Of a DNA stretch of 64,000 nt, positions 17,429-25,862 are shown in pieces. The notes beneath the pieces were generated by a model. It was not told the origin of the DNA. It worked only from the letters and a program-made list of their open reading frames with translations, and searched no databases. This DNA is from CAADGY01 sp900696665. Lineage in GTDB: Bacteria > Acidobacteriota > Terriglobia > Bryobacterales > Bryobacteraceae. How positions within the stretch are numbered: position 1 is the first letter of the stretch; each line of letters begins with the position of its first letter. The translations under genes were made by a program, and so were the position numbers. The stretch is from positions 1-64,000 of the forward strand of contig JAPSFM010000004.1 of assembly GCA_035063885.1 (NCBI GenBank), in the 5' to 3' direction.

Positions 17429-17992
17429 TCACCGGAGCTTGTGCTCTCCGCCGCTGGCCGGTTTCGGTTTCAGCTGTACGGTCAAGATGGCCCTCCGATA
17501 GGCGTAAAGCGCTGGAGTTCCGTTGTCGCGCACTTCGAGAATGACATGCAGCATTGCGGGCGATTGCACGCTGGGCGCGACAATCCGCGCCAGGGCTTCT
17601 ACGGCGTTTTCGATGGGGACAGCGCCCTTATAGGTGCCGGCCACAGAATAGGTAAACCAACGAAACGACAGGCGGTCTCCGTCGAGGTCGGCGGACCCGG
17701 CGGCGGATAGAGTGACCGGCGCGCCGGATGGAACCTCGACCTTCAATCTGACGGATGAGGCCGGGCCGGAGCACGTTCTCTTTCAACTCTCCGGGAATGC
17801 CGGCAGCGGACGCGATCAATCCCTCGATCTCGAATTCGTTTGCATAGGACAGGAGCCGTACCATCGACTGCTGGTCGCCCGGATCCCCTCCGATATCGGT
17901 TAAAACAATCAAGCGTGGTTTTGTTTGTGAGAATAGTACCGTCGGGACACATAGAAGAGAGCCACGCGGCGGATCCAGCGAAGCATGTTCAT
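17429..17992 (-). pseudogene. Decayed DUF1593 (nucleoside hydrolase-like, cellulose-binding) gene
   Basis: Three disconnected pieces of one gene remain. A signal-peptide-like start (MNMLRWIRRVALFYV, from 17992) is in one frame. It is followed in another frame by the N-terminal nucleoside-hydrolase-like motif LIVLTDIGGDPGDQQSMVRL (from about 17916). Then, after a frame change, comes the C-terminal domain: AGSADLDGDRLSFRW and HVILEVRDNGTPALYAYRR (to 17429). Intact family members are about 450-500 residues, with roughly 280 residues between these two parts. That middle, including most of the catalytic domain, is deleted. The result cannot be functional. The 17302-17428 stretch beyond it holds nothing recognisable. 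Confidence 0.75.
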
Positions 17993-18028
17993 GCGTGCCA
18001 TGGCATCGATGGTATCGAAGGATGCCCT

Positions 18029-18862
18029 TCAGTGTTCCGGCTCGTGGGTCCTGCGATAGACTTCGCGCTTGGACAGGCCGCGCTCCCGGGCAACTGTCTT
18101 GATCGCCTCCATGCGCGGCATCCCTGCGGCGGACAACGCTTCAACGGCTTCTTCGACAGATCCACTACCGGCGCCGGCTTGCCCGCCGCGCGCCACCAGC
18201 AGCGTGATTTCGCCCTTCACGCTGCCGCGCGCCGCTAGCGACTGGCGGATTTCGGCGGCGGTTCCTCTCAGAAACTCCTCGTGCACTTTGGTGAGTTCCC
18301 GCGCCACCACCACATCTCTCTGTCCCAGAATCGCTTCGACATCCGCGAGCGCTTCCAGAATGCGATGCGGAGCCTCATAAAACACAAGCGTCGCGTGCTC
18401 GCCGCGAAGCGATTCGAGAAGCTTACGCCGTGCTGCGGATTTTGGCGGAAGGAACCCGGCGAAGTGAAAGGCGTCCATGGGCAAACCCGATGCCACCAGT
18501 GCCGCAAGCAGGGCGGAAGCGCCTGGCAAGGGAACCACTGGAATCCCCTCCTGCCTTGCCCTGGCAACAATCCGGTAACCAGGGTCGGACAGCAGCGGTG
18601 TCCCGGCGTCGGAGACCAAAGCGACGCTTTCGCCGCGTTGTAGCCGGCTTACCAGTTCCGCAGCACGTTCGTGCTCGTTGTGCTCGTGGTAGCTTAGCAG
18701 CGGACGCTTGATGCCATAGTGATCCAGAAGTTTCTTCGTGTGCCGCGTGTCCTCGCAAGCGATGACGGCGGCTTCTTTGAGAACGCGTACCGCGCGAAAT
18801 GTCAGATCATCCAGATTTCCGATCGGTGTCGACACAACGAAGAGAGTGCCGGAGACGGCCAT
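18029..18862 (-). CDS. rsmI: 16S rRNA (cytidine(1402)-2'-O)-methyltransferase
   Basis: A 277-residue tetrapyrrole-methylase-fold SAM enzyme that methylates the ribose of C1402 in 16S rRNA, in the ribosomal P site. Diagnostic segments are GTLFVVSTPIGNLDDLTFRAV at the N-terminus, ACEDTRHTKKLLDHYGI, VALVSDAGTPLLSDPGYRIV, PLPGASALLAALVASGLP and APHRILEALADVEAILG. The C-terminal helical extension (EAVEALSAAGMPRMEAIKTVARERGLSKREVYR) is the usual RsmI tail. It is monocistronic and divergent from the degenerate JAMM gene. Confidence 0.96.
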   Translation of the reverse strand: MAVSGTLFVVSTPIGNLDDLTFRAVRVLKEAAVIACEDTRHTKKLLDHYGIKRPLLSYHEHNEHERAAELVSRLQRGESVALVSDAGTPLLSDPGYRIVARARQEGIPVVPLPGASALLAALVASGLPMDAFHFAGFLPPKSAARRKLLESLRGEHATLVFYEAPHRILEALADVEAILGQRDVVVARELTKVHEEFLRGTAAEIRQSLAARGSVKGEITLLVARGGQAGAGSGSVEEAVEALSAAGMPRMEAIKTVARERGLSKREVYRRTHEPEH

Positions 18863-18949
18863 TCACACATTGTAATTTTCCGGCCTTCTGCCGATAAAAT
18901 GATTGAGCGGGTCGTGCCGCGCGGCAACATGTGGTTTCGGCGAGAATGA

Positions 18950-20107
18950 ATGGATAACACGGCGCCTACTTCCGAATCGCGAGATAGCTTCCCTGTCTAT
19001 TACGTCTGGCAAGTCGCGGGGAAGAGCATTTCTATCCGGCTGAACCTGGATTTAGTCGATGCGCTGTTGCAAGAGGTAATGAGCGGTTTCGGCGCGGTTC
19101 CGCGCCGTGGCGCCGAGGTCGGGGGTATCCTGCTGGGAAGTGTCAAAGACGACCATGGCACCGTTATTGTCATCGATGGATTTGAGCGCGTTCCTTGTGA
19201 ATACCGTAGTGGTCCATCCTTCACCCTCTCCGAACCAGAGTTACAGCGGCTGCGTACCACGATAGAGGCCCGGAGCCCATCGCCCAGCCGGAAGAGCTAT
19301 GTCGTTGGCTACTTTCGCAGCCACACGCGGGACGGGATGGGTCTGAGTCCGGAAGACATCCAAATTTTCAACGATTATTTTCCTCAACCGAATGCCGTCG
19401 CCTTGCTCGTGAAACCGTTCGCAACAAAAGCCAGCCAGGCAGGTTTTTTCTTCCGTGAAGGCGCGGTCTTTCGAACGGAATCGAGTTATCTGGAATTTCC
19501 TTTTCGCCGGCGCGAGTTGGGCGGCACACCAACCATCAGGAAGGAGCGAGGCGTCATTCCGGCATCGGCACAACCTCAACATCGTCCGACCGTCCCTGCC
19601 CACCCGCCTGAGCCACCCGAACAACCTGTCCCCGTTATGGTTGTGCCCGGATTGGAGCCTGCCGAGGCCCCCCTGGCAAGTAAGCCAATGCCTGTACCGC
19701 TCACGAGTAGCGTCTGGAAGTTTTCCGCTTTCCTATTACTGCTGTTGGGAATCGCTCTCGGCTTTGTAGCAGCGCGGTTCACAAGTCCTGAAACTGGAGA
19801 GGCTTCTGCAGCCGACTCTTACACACTGGGAGTCGCCCTGGAACGCTCTGGTGAAAATGTGAAAATAACGTGGGATCGTTCCGCTCCCGCCATCCGGCGT
19901 TCTCTCGGCGGAGTTCTGGTGATACGCGACGGCGACAGCACACGAACCGTGAATCTTACCCGCGCCAGCCTTCAGAATGGGTCGGTTCTCTACAGCCATG
20001 TGTCAGACCACATCACCTTGCGGCTGGAAGTTTTCTTCTCAAATGGTACAGTTCTTTCTCACACGGAAGATTACATCGCTGGCGAGAGACCGGTCAGCAA
20101 TCCTTGA
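18950..20107 (+). CDS. Membrane-anchored protein with degenerate JAMM/MPN-like domain
   Basis: A 385-residue protein of uncharacterised type. Residues ~25-180 read as an MPN/JAMM fold. E56 (EVGGILLG) is followed by YVVGYFRSHTRDGMGLSPED. The JAMM metal motif H-x-H-x7-S-x2-D aligns exactly with R123-x-H125-x7-S133-x2-D136, so the first metal-binding His is replaced by Arg and isopeptidase activity is unlikely. A Pro-rich linker (~195-250), one membrane helix (~257-277) and a periplasmic beta-rich tail follow. This topology suggests a sensor or scaffold reading a cytoplasmic ligand. It is isolated, with rsmI divergent upstream. The family assignment is my motif reading, not a database result. 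Confidence 0.7.
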   Translation: MDNTAPTSESRDSFPVYYVWQVAGKSISIRLNLDLVDALLQEVMSGFGAVPRRGAEVGGILLGSVKDDHGTVIVIDGFERVPCEYRSGPSFTLSEPELQRLRTTIEARSPSPSRKSYVVGYFRSHTRDGMGLSPEDIQIFNDYFPQPNAVALLVKPFATKASQAGFFFREGAVFRTESSYLEFPFRRRELGGTPTIRKERGVIPASAQPQHRPTVPAHPPEPPEQPVPVMVVPGLEPAEAPLASKPMPVPLTSSVWKFSAFLLLLLGIALGFVAARFTSPETGEASAADSYTLGVALERSGENVKITWDRSAPAIRRSLGGVLVIRDGDSTRTVNLTRASLQNGSVLYSHVSDHITLRLEVFFSNGTVLSHTEDYIAGERPVSNP

Positions 20108-20158
20108 CCCGGCCTCTCCTCAAATTCTTGATTTCTTGGAAAATAAGTGGGAAGGCAG

Positions 20159-20407
20159 TTATGCCGCCGTACGCTTGAAAGCCTTCACGATCCGGAATCC
20201 GGAACGTGCAGGATGGCTCACAAAGGTGGATTCGCGGACATCTTCTTTAGCCGGCTGAAAATCCCAACGTGTGACGCCTTTTTCCCACGGCACGGGATAC
20301 TCTCGCTGACATTCGGGACAGCGATACATTCCATTCACCGGCCACATCGGCGCCGGATGCATCCGGTAGCACCAACTATCCCTGAGAAATGTCCAAATCC
20401 TTTTCAT
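20159..20407 (-). CDS. Small hypothetical protein with a zinc-ribbon-like knuckle
   Basis: An 82-residue basic protein. The start at 20407 has an excellent ribosome-binding site (GAGGAGAAGG). The N-terminus (MKRIWTFLRDSWCYRMHPAP) is rich in aromatic and basic residues. It is followed by MYRCPECQREYPVPWE, a C-x2-C knuckle. Only one cysteine pair is present, so metal binding would need dimerisation or other ligands. The rest is polar. I do not recognise a named family. It stands alone between the JAMM-like gene and the deaminase. Confidence 0.6.
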   Translation of the reverse strand: MKRIWTFLRDSWCYRMHPAPMWPVNGMYRCPECQREYPVPWEKGVTRWDFQPAKEDVRESTFVSHPARSGFRIVKAFKRTAA

Positions 20408-20484
20408 ATGCCTTCTCCTCATGAAGCGCTACAACCAATACAATCTTTTTTCACGGGCCGACTCTACCGGTACCCTTGATGAGA

Positions 20485-20508
20485 ACGTTATCAATAACTT
20501 CACGTTAT
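20485..20508. promoter_or_regulatory. Repeated ACGTTAT motif with an internal inverted repeat
   Basis: ACGTTAT occurs at 20485-20491 and 20502-20508, and GTTAT(CA)ATAAC forms a dyad across the first copy. The AT-rich island sits in the 285-bp space between the divergent zinc-knuckle gene and the dCMP deaminase, so it may be part of either promoter. The rest of that space has GGTACG/GTGCCG repeats near 20611-20663 but no gene. Confidence 0.3.
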
Positions 20509-20692
20509 AAAAGGGAGGAGAAAAGACTCTTCGTCTCAAAATTCCTGCTCCGAAAGTCCCTGATATATGGATGACGAACCGCCTGCGTGGGTTTCGAATT
20601 TGTAGATTCGTGCCGTCCCGGTACGAAAGAGCCGTGCTCGTACTGGTACGTCAGTGCCGTATTGAGACCGCACCGCGTACAATAGCGAAAGC

Positions 20693-21166
20693 ATGCAACC
20701 AGCGGAAAACGCCGCACGTGTCATCCCCTCCTGGGACGAGTATTATCTGAGCATCTGCAAGATAGTGGCCACTCGGAGCAAAGACCCCAACACGCAGATC
20801 GGCTGCGTAATTGTAGGCCCCGCCCACGAGATCCGGTCGACCGGGTACAACTCTTTTCCGCGTGGTATACGAGACGATATCCCTGAGCGCGTGGTGCGTC
20901 CGGCAAAGTACCTATGGATCGAGCACGCGGAGCGCAATGCCATCTGTAATGCGGCGCGCGCGGGTACCGCGACCGAAGGATGCACAATCTATGTGGAGAT
21001 CATGCCTTGCATGGACTGTGCCAGAGCCATCGTGCAAGCGGGTATCGTCGAGGTGGTGGTTTCGGGTGTTCGCATGCGTCAATACTCGAGCGAGTACTAC
21101 AACGAGCACTTCGGGATGGTAGAGGTTCTCTTCGGCGAAGCGGGGATACGGATCAGGCAGGTCTGA
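20693..21166 (+). CDS. Deoxycytidylate (dCMP) deaminase family protein
   Basis: A 157-residue zinc-dependent deaminase that converts dCMP to dUMP for dTTP synthesis. The zinc-binding and catalytic motif is HAERNAICNAA (His ligand and the catalytic Glu). The second motif, MPCMDCARAIVQAGI, supplies the two Cys ligands. The N-terminal DEYYLSICKIVATRSKDPNTQIGCVIV and the INNNP-like SFPRGI segment are typical of the ComEB/dCMP deaminase branch rather than tRNA or cytidine deaminases. The decayed mobile element begins directly downstream. Confidence 0.9.
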   Translation: MQPAENAARVIPSWDEYYLSICKIVATRSKDPNTQIGCVIVGPAHEIRSTGYNSFPRGIRDDIPERVVRPAKYLWIEHAERNAICNAARAGTATEGCTIYVEIMPCMDCARAIVQAGIVEVVVSGVRMRQYSSEYYNEHFGMVEVLFGEAGIRIRQV

Positions 21167-21212
21167 GTTCTGTTGACGGGGCGGCGGGCGTGCACCACTG
21201 CCCCGCTCGGGT

Positions 21213-23493
21213 TTTACTTCTCCTTCACTTCTATGGGACCACGCCAAGGAGGCGGCATTCACGGCGTCACTCCAGAACGAGGGAGCAGCCAGCCTGACGG
21301 ATGTCTACGACCTGGCGCCGGACTCGGCGGCGGAGATCGTCCCGCGCCTCACCGGAACGCCGAGCAACCTGCGCCTGGCCGAAGAGCAGCCGCTGACTCC
21401 CAAGCAGAAACGCGGGCAGGCGCGGCGGGGACGCGCTCTCACCGAACGCGCGCCCGCGACCTGACCCAGCAGGGACTGACTCCGGAGCAGAGGGTGCGCT
21501 ATGCCGGGCGCGTGGGCCGCGAAGCGAAGAAATCCGGCCTGGCGCCGGAGCAGGTCCGGAAGCTGGCAGCCGAGGGTTGGGAGCTGCGGCGCATGATCGT
21601 GGACGAGATCCCCGATGTGCAGGCGCTCATCACCGACCTGAACAAAGTAGGCGCGGCGGAGCTGCGCATGGCCGAGCGCGCGATCGCGGATTCGCGCTGC
21701 GTTTCACCGGCGACGCTAGACCGCATTTCGCGGCGGATCGAAGAGCAGGGGCCGGAGGGGACGCTGGCGCAGGCGCTTGAAGGCGACGCCCGGGAGATGG
21801 TCGAGCACCTGGTGGGCGATGGGGTCCTGACCACGGCGGAAGAGCCGCGCCTGCTGAGCAGCAATGGAACGCTGACCGCCGAAGGCAAGCGGCGCATGAG
21901 CCGCCTGCTGACCGGCCGGCTGTTCGAGGACGCGCGGGCCTTCGATGAGGCGGCTCGGAATTGAAGCAAAAGCTGGAGTGGGCGGTGGCCCCGCTGGCGC
22001 GGGTCGAGGGGCGCGAGGGCTGGGATACTTCGATGCCACGCGCGAAGCCGTGAACCTGGTGGAGGAAGCCCGGCGGCGAGGGCAGACGTTTGACGGCCTG
22101 GTGGCGCAACGCGGGATGTTCGGCGAGCGGGAGTACTCCTGGCAGGCCATCGCGATCGCGCGCAAGCTCCAGGAGAGGCCCACCAATGTAACGAAGGCAT
22201 TCCGGCAGTATGCCGCCGAGGCGGATATGGGCGCCGGCGGGCAGGGTCCGCTGGGGATGGAGCCGCCGGACGCGGCCGAGAGCTTCCGCGAGGCATTCCG
22301 GGAGCACGGCGAATTCGGGCCGAGATACCGGGATCTGAGTGGGCAGGCGGCGTTCGAACGCTTGGCGCAAGCCGAGGCAGGAGAGGCCGTGGGTGCGTGG
22401 CCCCACGATCAGATCGCGGTACATGTGGACCTGATCTGGGGAGAAGCGGGACAAACACCGGGCAAAGGATTCAGCGTCGCCAAGATCTAAAAATGGCATC
22501 CCGAGGTGATGCCGGAGCCGTGCGAGATCTTTCGGCGCTTGCGGGTTGTTCCCGAAAAAACCAACGAAAACACGATTCAACTCACGGACGGAACGTACGC
22601 GGCCGTCGGGCGGCGGAACTGGAAGGGCAAAAACAAAACGTGGCTGCTCACGGAGTTCGGACCGGAAAGCGCGAGACCCGCCGCCGGAAGGACAATAGAC
22701 ATTCCCGGCAACCAGGCTGTGTCTGGCGGACCGGATGACAAGGCAATAGTACCCTCGAAACCCTCGACCGGATCGACCAGGCGGCGAAAGACCGCATCGC
22801 ACGGCGCACGAAAGACGCCGGCACGCTGAGCGGGGGGCCGGGGCTCGCGGTCGGGCAGCTCGCCGATTATGCCATCGTGGGCGCGGCGAAGATCGCCAAA
22901 GGTGCTATCCGGTTCGGGCAGTGGTCCGCGGAGATGATTCGTGAATACGGCGAGGAGATCCGGCCGTATCTGGGCAAGATCTGGATGCGGGCGCAACACT
23001 TGTACAAAGAGCAGGAAGTGGCGGGCGGCGCGGGCAGGCCTCCGGCCGGGACTCCGGCGGCCGTGGCGGCGATGCCCGAGGGCTCTCCGGGGCAGCCGAA
23101 ACGCACGGCCGCGGCGGTGGCGGAACGGCCGGCCGAGGGGCTCATCGCGTCGCCGTCATACGACGTGACGCGGGGCAAGATCCTGGAGCACGTCTCCGAG
23201 GAAGTGCGCGGGAAGCTTGCCGGGAGGCTGGCCGATTTCGAGGCGCGGAATCCCGAGCGGCGCACGGCGACGTTCGACGACGTGGTAAGCGAGGCGCGCC
23301 TCCTCGATCCGAAGATCGTCGCCGACCTCGACTTGAAGAAGCTGAAGGCCGGCCAGACGCTCGATCCGGCGGTACGCTTCGCGGCAAGGGAGACGCTGAA
23401 CGTGATCGAGCGCGAGATCGGGGCGCGGGATAAGCAACTCTCGGGCGACACGCTGGATGCCGCCGCCCGCGAGCGGGTGCTCCGGCAGATGGT
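21213..23493 (+). pseudogene. Fossil of a phage/mobile-element polyvalent protein with a PBECR1-like nuclease domain
   Basis: One long coding sequence is recoverable only by switching frames. Segment 1 (21213-21464) holds SLTDVYDLAPDSAAEIVPRL. Segment 2 (from about 21455 to the stop at 21964) holds LTQQGLTPEQRVRYAGRVGR. Segment 3 is about 21961-22027. Segment 4 (about 22028-22490) holds ATREAVNLVEEARRRGQTF and DQIAVHVDLIWGEAG. A TAA at 22488-22490 interrupts it, and the frame resumes with KWHPEVMPEP and TWLLTEFGPE to about 22670. Segment 5 (22751-23493) holds ETLDRIDQAAKDRIARR. Segment 4 and its continuation resemble phage barnase/EndoU/colicin-like nuclease domains (PBECR1) of very large polyvalent proteins. 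GC content is visibly above that of the flanks. No integrase, attachment sites or other element genes remain. Confidence 0.65.
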
Positions 23494-23823
23494 GTGCCGC
23501 AAATCTTTCGGTTTCTTTCACCCTGTATTCGGGCGGGATTTCAAACAACAAGCGGTGGCTGTTCCACGCGGACGAGATTCGTCACCTTACAAGACGTATC
23601 GCCGCGGAGCACCCCCGCTTGAGGGTGCCGTTGCAGTTCTGTGAACGCCCCTTCTGAGCCTTCCCGCACCTGCCCGACACGCATCGGGTCTTGTTCACAA
23701 CTGTCCCTTCGCACCGGGGAAAGAAGGGCGAATACCTGCACTCCCTCTCTTGTGTATTCACAAAAGAGGTGATGAAAGTTCCCGAGTTTCGGAACCGGCC
23801 GGAGCTCGTCAAAGCCGCGGACG

Positions 23824-24084
23824 CTACACATGCCGGGGCAGGCGCTCGGGACGGAAAAATGGTGCGCCGATACCCCATACCAGGAGAAAGACAAACCAGA
23901 AGCCAATAAACAGGTCGAAAGCCGGGCCGTACCAATTCTCGGGGAAACGGATGAGACCAAGGCAGACCGCGGCGAGGACGCTCAGCGCATGCCAGTACCA
24001 GCGGCATGCTTGAAAAACGAAAAGAAGCAGGAATGCCAATGCAAGAGCGGAGCCGTAAACCAGCATAGGCAACAGAGGGTTCAT
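23824..24084 (-). CDS. Small integral membrane protein, hypothetical
   Basis: An 86-residue protein with three predicted membrane helices (about residues 3-25, 30-46 and 54-76) and a basic C-terminus (FFRPERLPRHV). The ATG at 24084 is preceded by GGAGGTAGCT, a strong ribosome-binding site, and initiates MNPLLPMLVYGSALALAFLL. The motif RFPENWYGPAFDLFIGFWF links helices 2 and 3. I do not recognise a family. The 23494-23823 stretch between the fossil gene and this one has only unconvincing short frames. Confidence 0.65.
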   Translation of the reverse strand: MNPLLPMLVYGSALALAFLLLFVFQACRWYWHALSVLAAVCLGLIRFPENWYGPAFDLFIGFWFVFLLVWGIGAPFFRPERLPRHV

Positions 24085-24229
24085 AGCTACCTCCAGTCGG
24101 GCGCACGGCAGCCTGAACCTTGTGGCCGGAGGGCACCGACGCATTTTCGGTGGGCAGCCAGCGCCTCCATTACCATTATAGGCAAATATTAAGATTTCTG
24201 TACCTTATTACCCTGGTGTTGGCACAGGA

Positions 24230-24931
24230 TCACGGTGCGGTCATGTTATGGGTGATCGCAAATTTCACCAGGCCCGCAACGTCGTGTATGTCCAGCTTGC
24301 GCATGAGGTTGGCGCGGTATGTATCGACGGTCTTTGGACTGAGTTCCAGTCGCGCGGCGACTTCCTTCGCCCGCAATCCCTCTACGAGAAGGGAAAAGAC
24401 CTGGTGTTCCCGGGCGCTCAGGTTTTGAAGAGGATCCGGATCCTCTTCGCGCGCCGCGCCGAAAATCTCGCGCAGTTCGAGCATGGGCGAAATGTAGATA
24501 CCCCCATCCAGCACCTGCTGGAAAGCTTCAAACAGATGCCAGGCCGGGCATCCTTTCAACACGAAACCGCTCGCGCCGCTGCGTAAAGCCTCGATCACCG
24601 ACCTCTTGTCTCCACGCATGGAAAGCACCACGATGCGCGTGCCGGGCGAAGAGCGCCGCACCTTCCGGATCACTTCGAGCGTATGAAGCTTCGGCAATTG
24701 CAGGTCAAGCGCGGCGATGTCCGGATGGAGCCGCTCAATCAGTTCCACTGCTTCCGCACCGTCCGCTCCCTGCGCCACAACTTCATACGGCTCCGTGGAG
24801 TCGCATATCGCCGCGATGCCATCCCGCATCATGGCGAGTTCGTCGGCGACCACGATGGAAACGCTACGATCTTGACGCCGGTTTTGAACCGCTCTATTGG
24901 CCGATTGGTAATGCCTGGACGCGTCATTCAT
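24230..24931 (-). CDS. Orphan NarL/FixJ-type response regulator
   Basis: A 233-residue protein. A receiver domain (residues ~24-140) has its phospho-acceptor Asp76 in AALDLQLP and Lys in FVLKGC. The first acidic pocket reads D30-E31 instead of the usual Asp-Asp. A LuxR-type helix-turn-helix (residues ~168-228) contains LSAREHQVFSLLVEGLRAKE, then LSPKTVDTYRANLMRKLDI. It is likely a DNA-binding transcription factor controlled by phosphorylation. No kinase adjoins on this strand, although a kinase-regulator pair lies 1 kb away. No clear ribosome-binding site is seen at the chosen start. Confidence 0.88.
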   Translation of the reverse strand: MNDASRHYQSANRAVQNRRQDRSVSIVVADELAMMRDGIAAICDSTEPYEVVAQGADGAEAVELIERLHPDIAALDLQLPKLHTLEVIRKVRRSSPGTRIVVLSMRGDKRSVIEALRSGASGFVLKGCPAWHLFEAFQQVLDGGIYISPMLELREIFGAAREEDPDPLQNLSAREHQVFSLLVEGLRAKEVAARLELSPKTVDTYRANLMRKLDIHDVAGLVKFAITHNMTAP

Positions 24932-24985
24932 ATACGCAAATTTGTAAGTAGAAGAAAGGGGGAATATTTCTCGATCGTGGACTCA

Positions 24986-25795
24986 TCAAAATGCTTTGAG
25001 CAGATCCAGTACCGCCTCATTCCACCCTTGCGGTCCGGAGAGATCGCTCACTCTGGCTCGCGGGACGGCGGCGCGAAGTTCGCCTACCGAGTGTGACCGT
25101 ATCAGCACAGGTATATCCACAGCCTCCAGCATGGGGATATCGTTCAGACTGTCGCCCAACCCCACACTCTGAAAATCTTTGTGTTGGCGGCGGAAGAGTT
25201 CGGATAGATGCCGCACCGCGGCCCCTTTATCGTTGTCTCCTGTAATGTGATAGAAGCGTCCGCCTTTCGTCCAACGCATGCCGCGGGCTTCAATCGCCTT
25301 GAGCAACGCGTCACGCCGGAGATCATCCAAAATCTCAAACGGTTCGTCATATTCCCGCTTCGCCGCCAGCATCGCCTGCTCCACGGAGAGCGAACACCGC
25401 TCGGCGATCTCTTCGACGCTCATCTGGTGGAACCCGATTATCCGGCAGCCGGACTCCCGTGAGGCATCTTCAAGAGCCTGTACCAGCTTGTGGTAGGGTT
25501 CTCCGAACTCGATGGCTATCGAGCCGGCGCAGGATACCGCGCGGTCAACAGAAAACGGAAAATATCCATCCGGAATGAAAAGAGCGCCTCCGTTTTCTGA
25601 GATGAGCGGGTCTGTATTGCCCAGTTCACGGCGCAACGCCTCTATCTCGGCTCTCGTCTTGCTGCTCACAAATACAAGCGGAACAGACAGGTGCCGTGCG
25701 CGGAGCAAAGCGGGTTTTGCTGCCTCGTACGAATAGGTCGCGTGATCGAGCAGCGTTCCATCCAGATCCGTAAAAAGACCGAGCACGAAAGACAT
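24986..25795 (-). CDS. HAD-superfamily IIB phosphatase, mannosyl-3-phosphoglycerate phosphatase-like
   Basis: A 269-residue HAD phosphatase. Motif I is TDLDGTLLD, close to the N-terminus. FVSSKTRAEIEALRRELG is a signature of mannosyl-3-phosphoglycerate phosphatase (MPGP), and ISENGGALF follows. The C-terminal ITGDNDKGAAVRHLSELF and GLGDSLNDIPMLEAVD are HAD motifs III and IV. MPGP makes the compatible solute mannosylglycerate. No synthase gene is in the window, so glucosyl-3-phosphoglycerate or another sugar phosphate is equally possible. I prefer the ATG at 25795 because MPGPs begin almost at motif I. A start at 25864 would overlap the divergent kinase gene by 2 bp. Confidence 0.82.
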   Translation of the reverse strand: MSFVLGLFTDLDGTLLDHATYSYEAAKPALLRARHLSVPLVFVSSKTRAEIEALRRELGNTDPLISENGGALFIPDGYFPFSVDRAVSCAGSIAIEFGEPYHKLVQALEDASRESGCRIIGFHQMSVEEIAERCSLSVEQAMLAAKREYDEPFEILDDLRRDALLKAIEARGMRWTKGGRFYHITGDNDKGAAVRHLSELFRRQHKDFQSVGLGDSLNDIPMLEAVDIPVLIRSHSVGELRAAVPRARVSDLSGPQGWNEAVLDLLKAF

Positions 25796-25862
25796 TACAC
25801 CACTAACCACGTTCACGATGTGAGCTGTTTCACGCGAGAATGGAGACAGGTTTTCGATCGGC

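Noticed and set aside
20505..20717. Small Cys-containing frame upstream of the dCMP deaminase
   Set aside because: It overlaps the deaminase start and promoter region and lacks a ribosome-binding site.
21630..22802. Open frame of 390 codons antisense to the fossil element gene
   Set aside because: Pro/Arg-rich shadow of a GC-rich sequence; the sense strand carries the family-like motifs.
23691..23909. 72-codon frame between the fossil gene and the small membrane protein
   Set aside because: No recognised similarity and it overlaps the well-supported minus-strand membrane protein gene.
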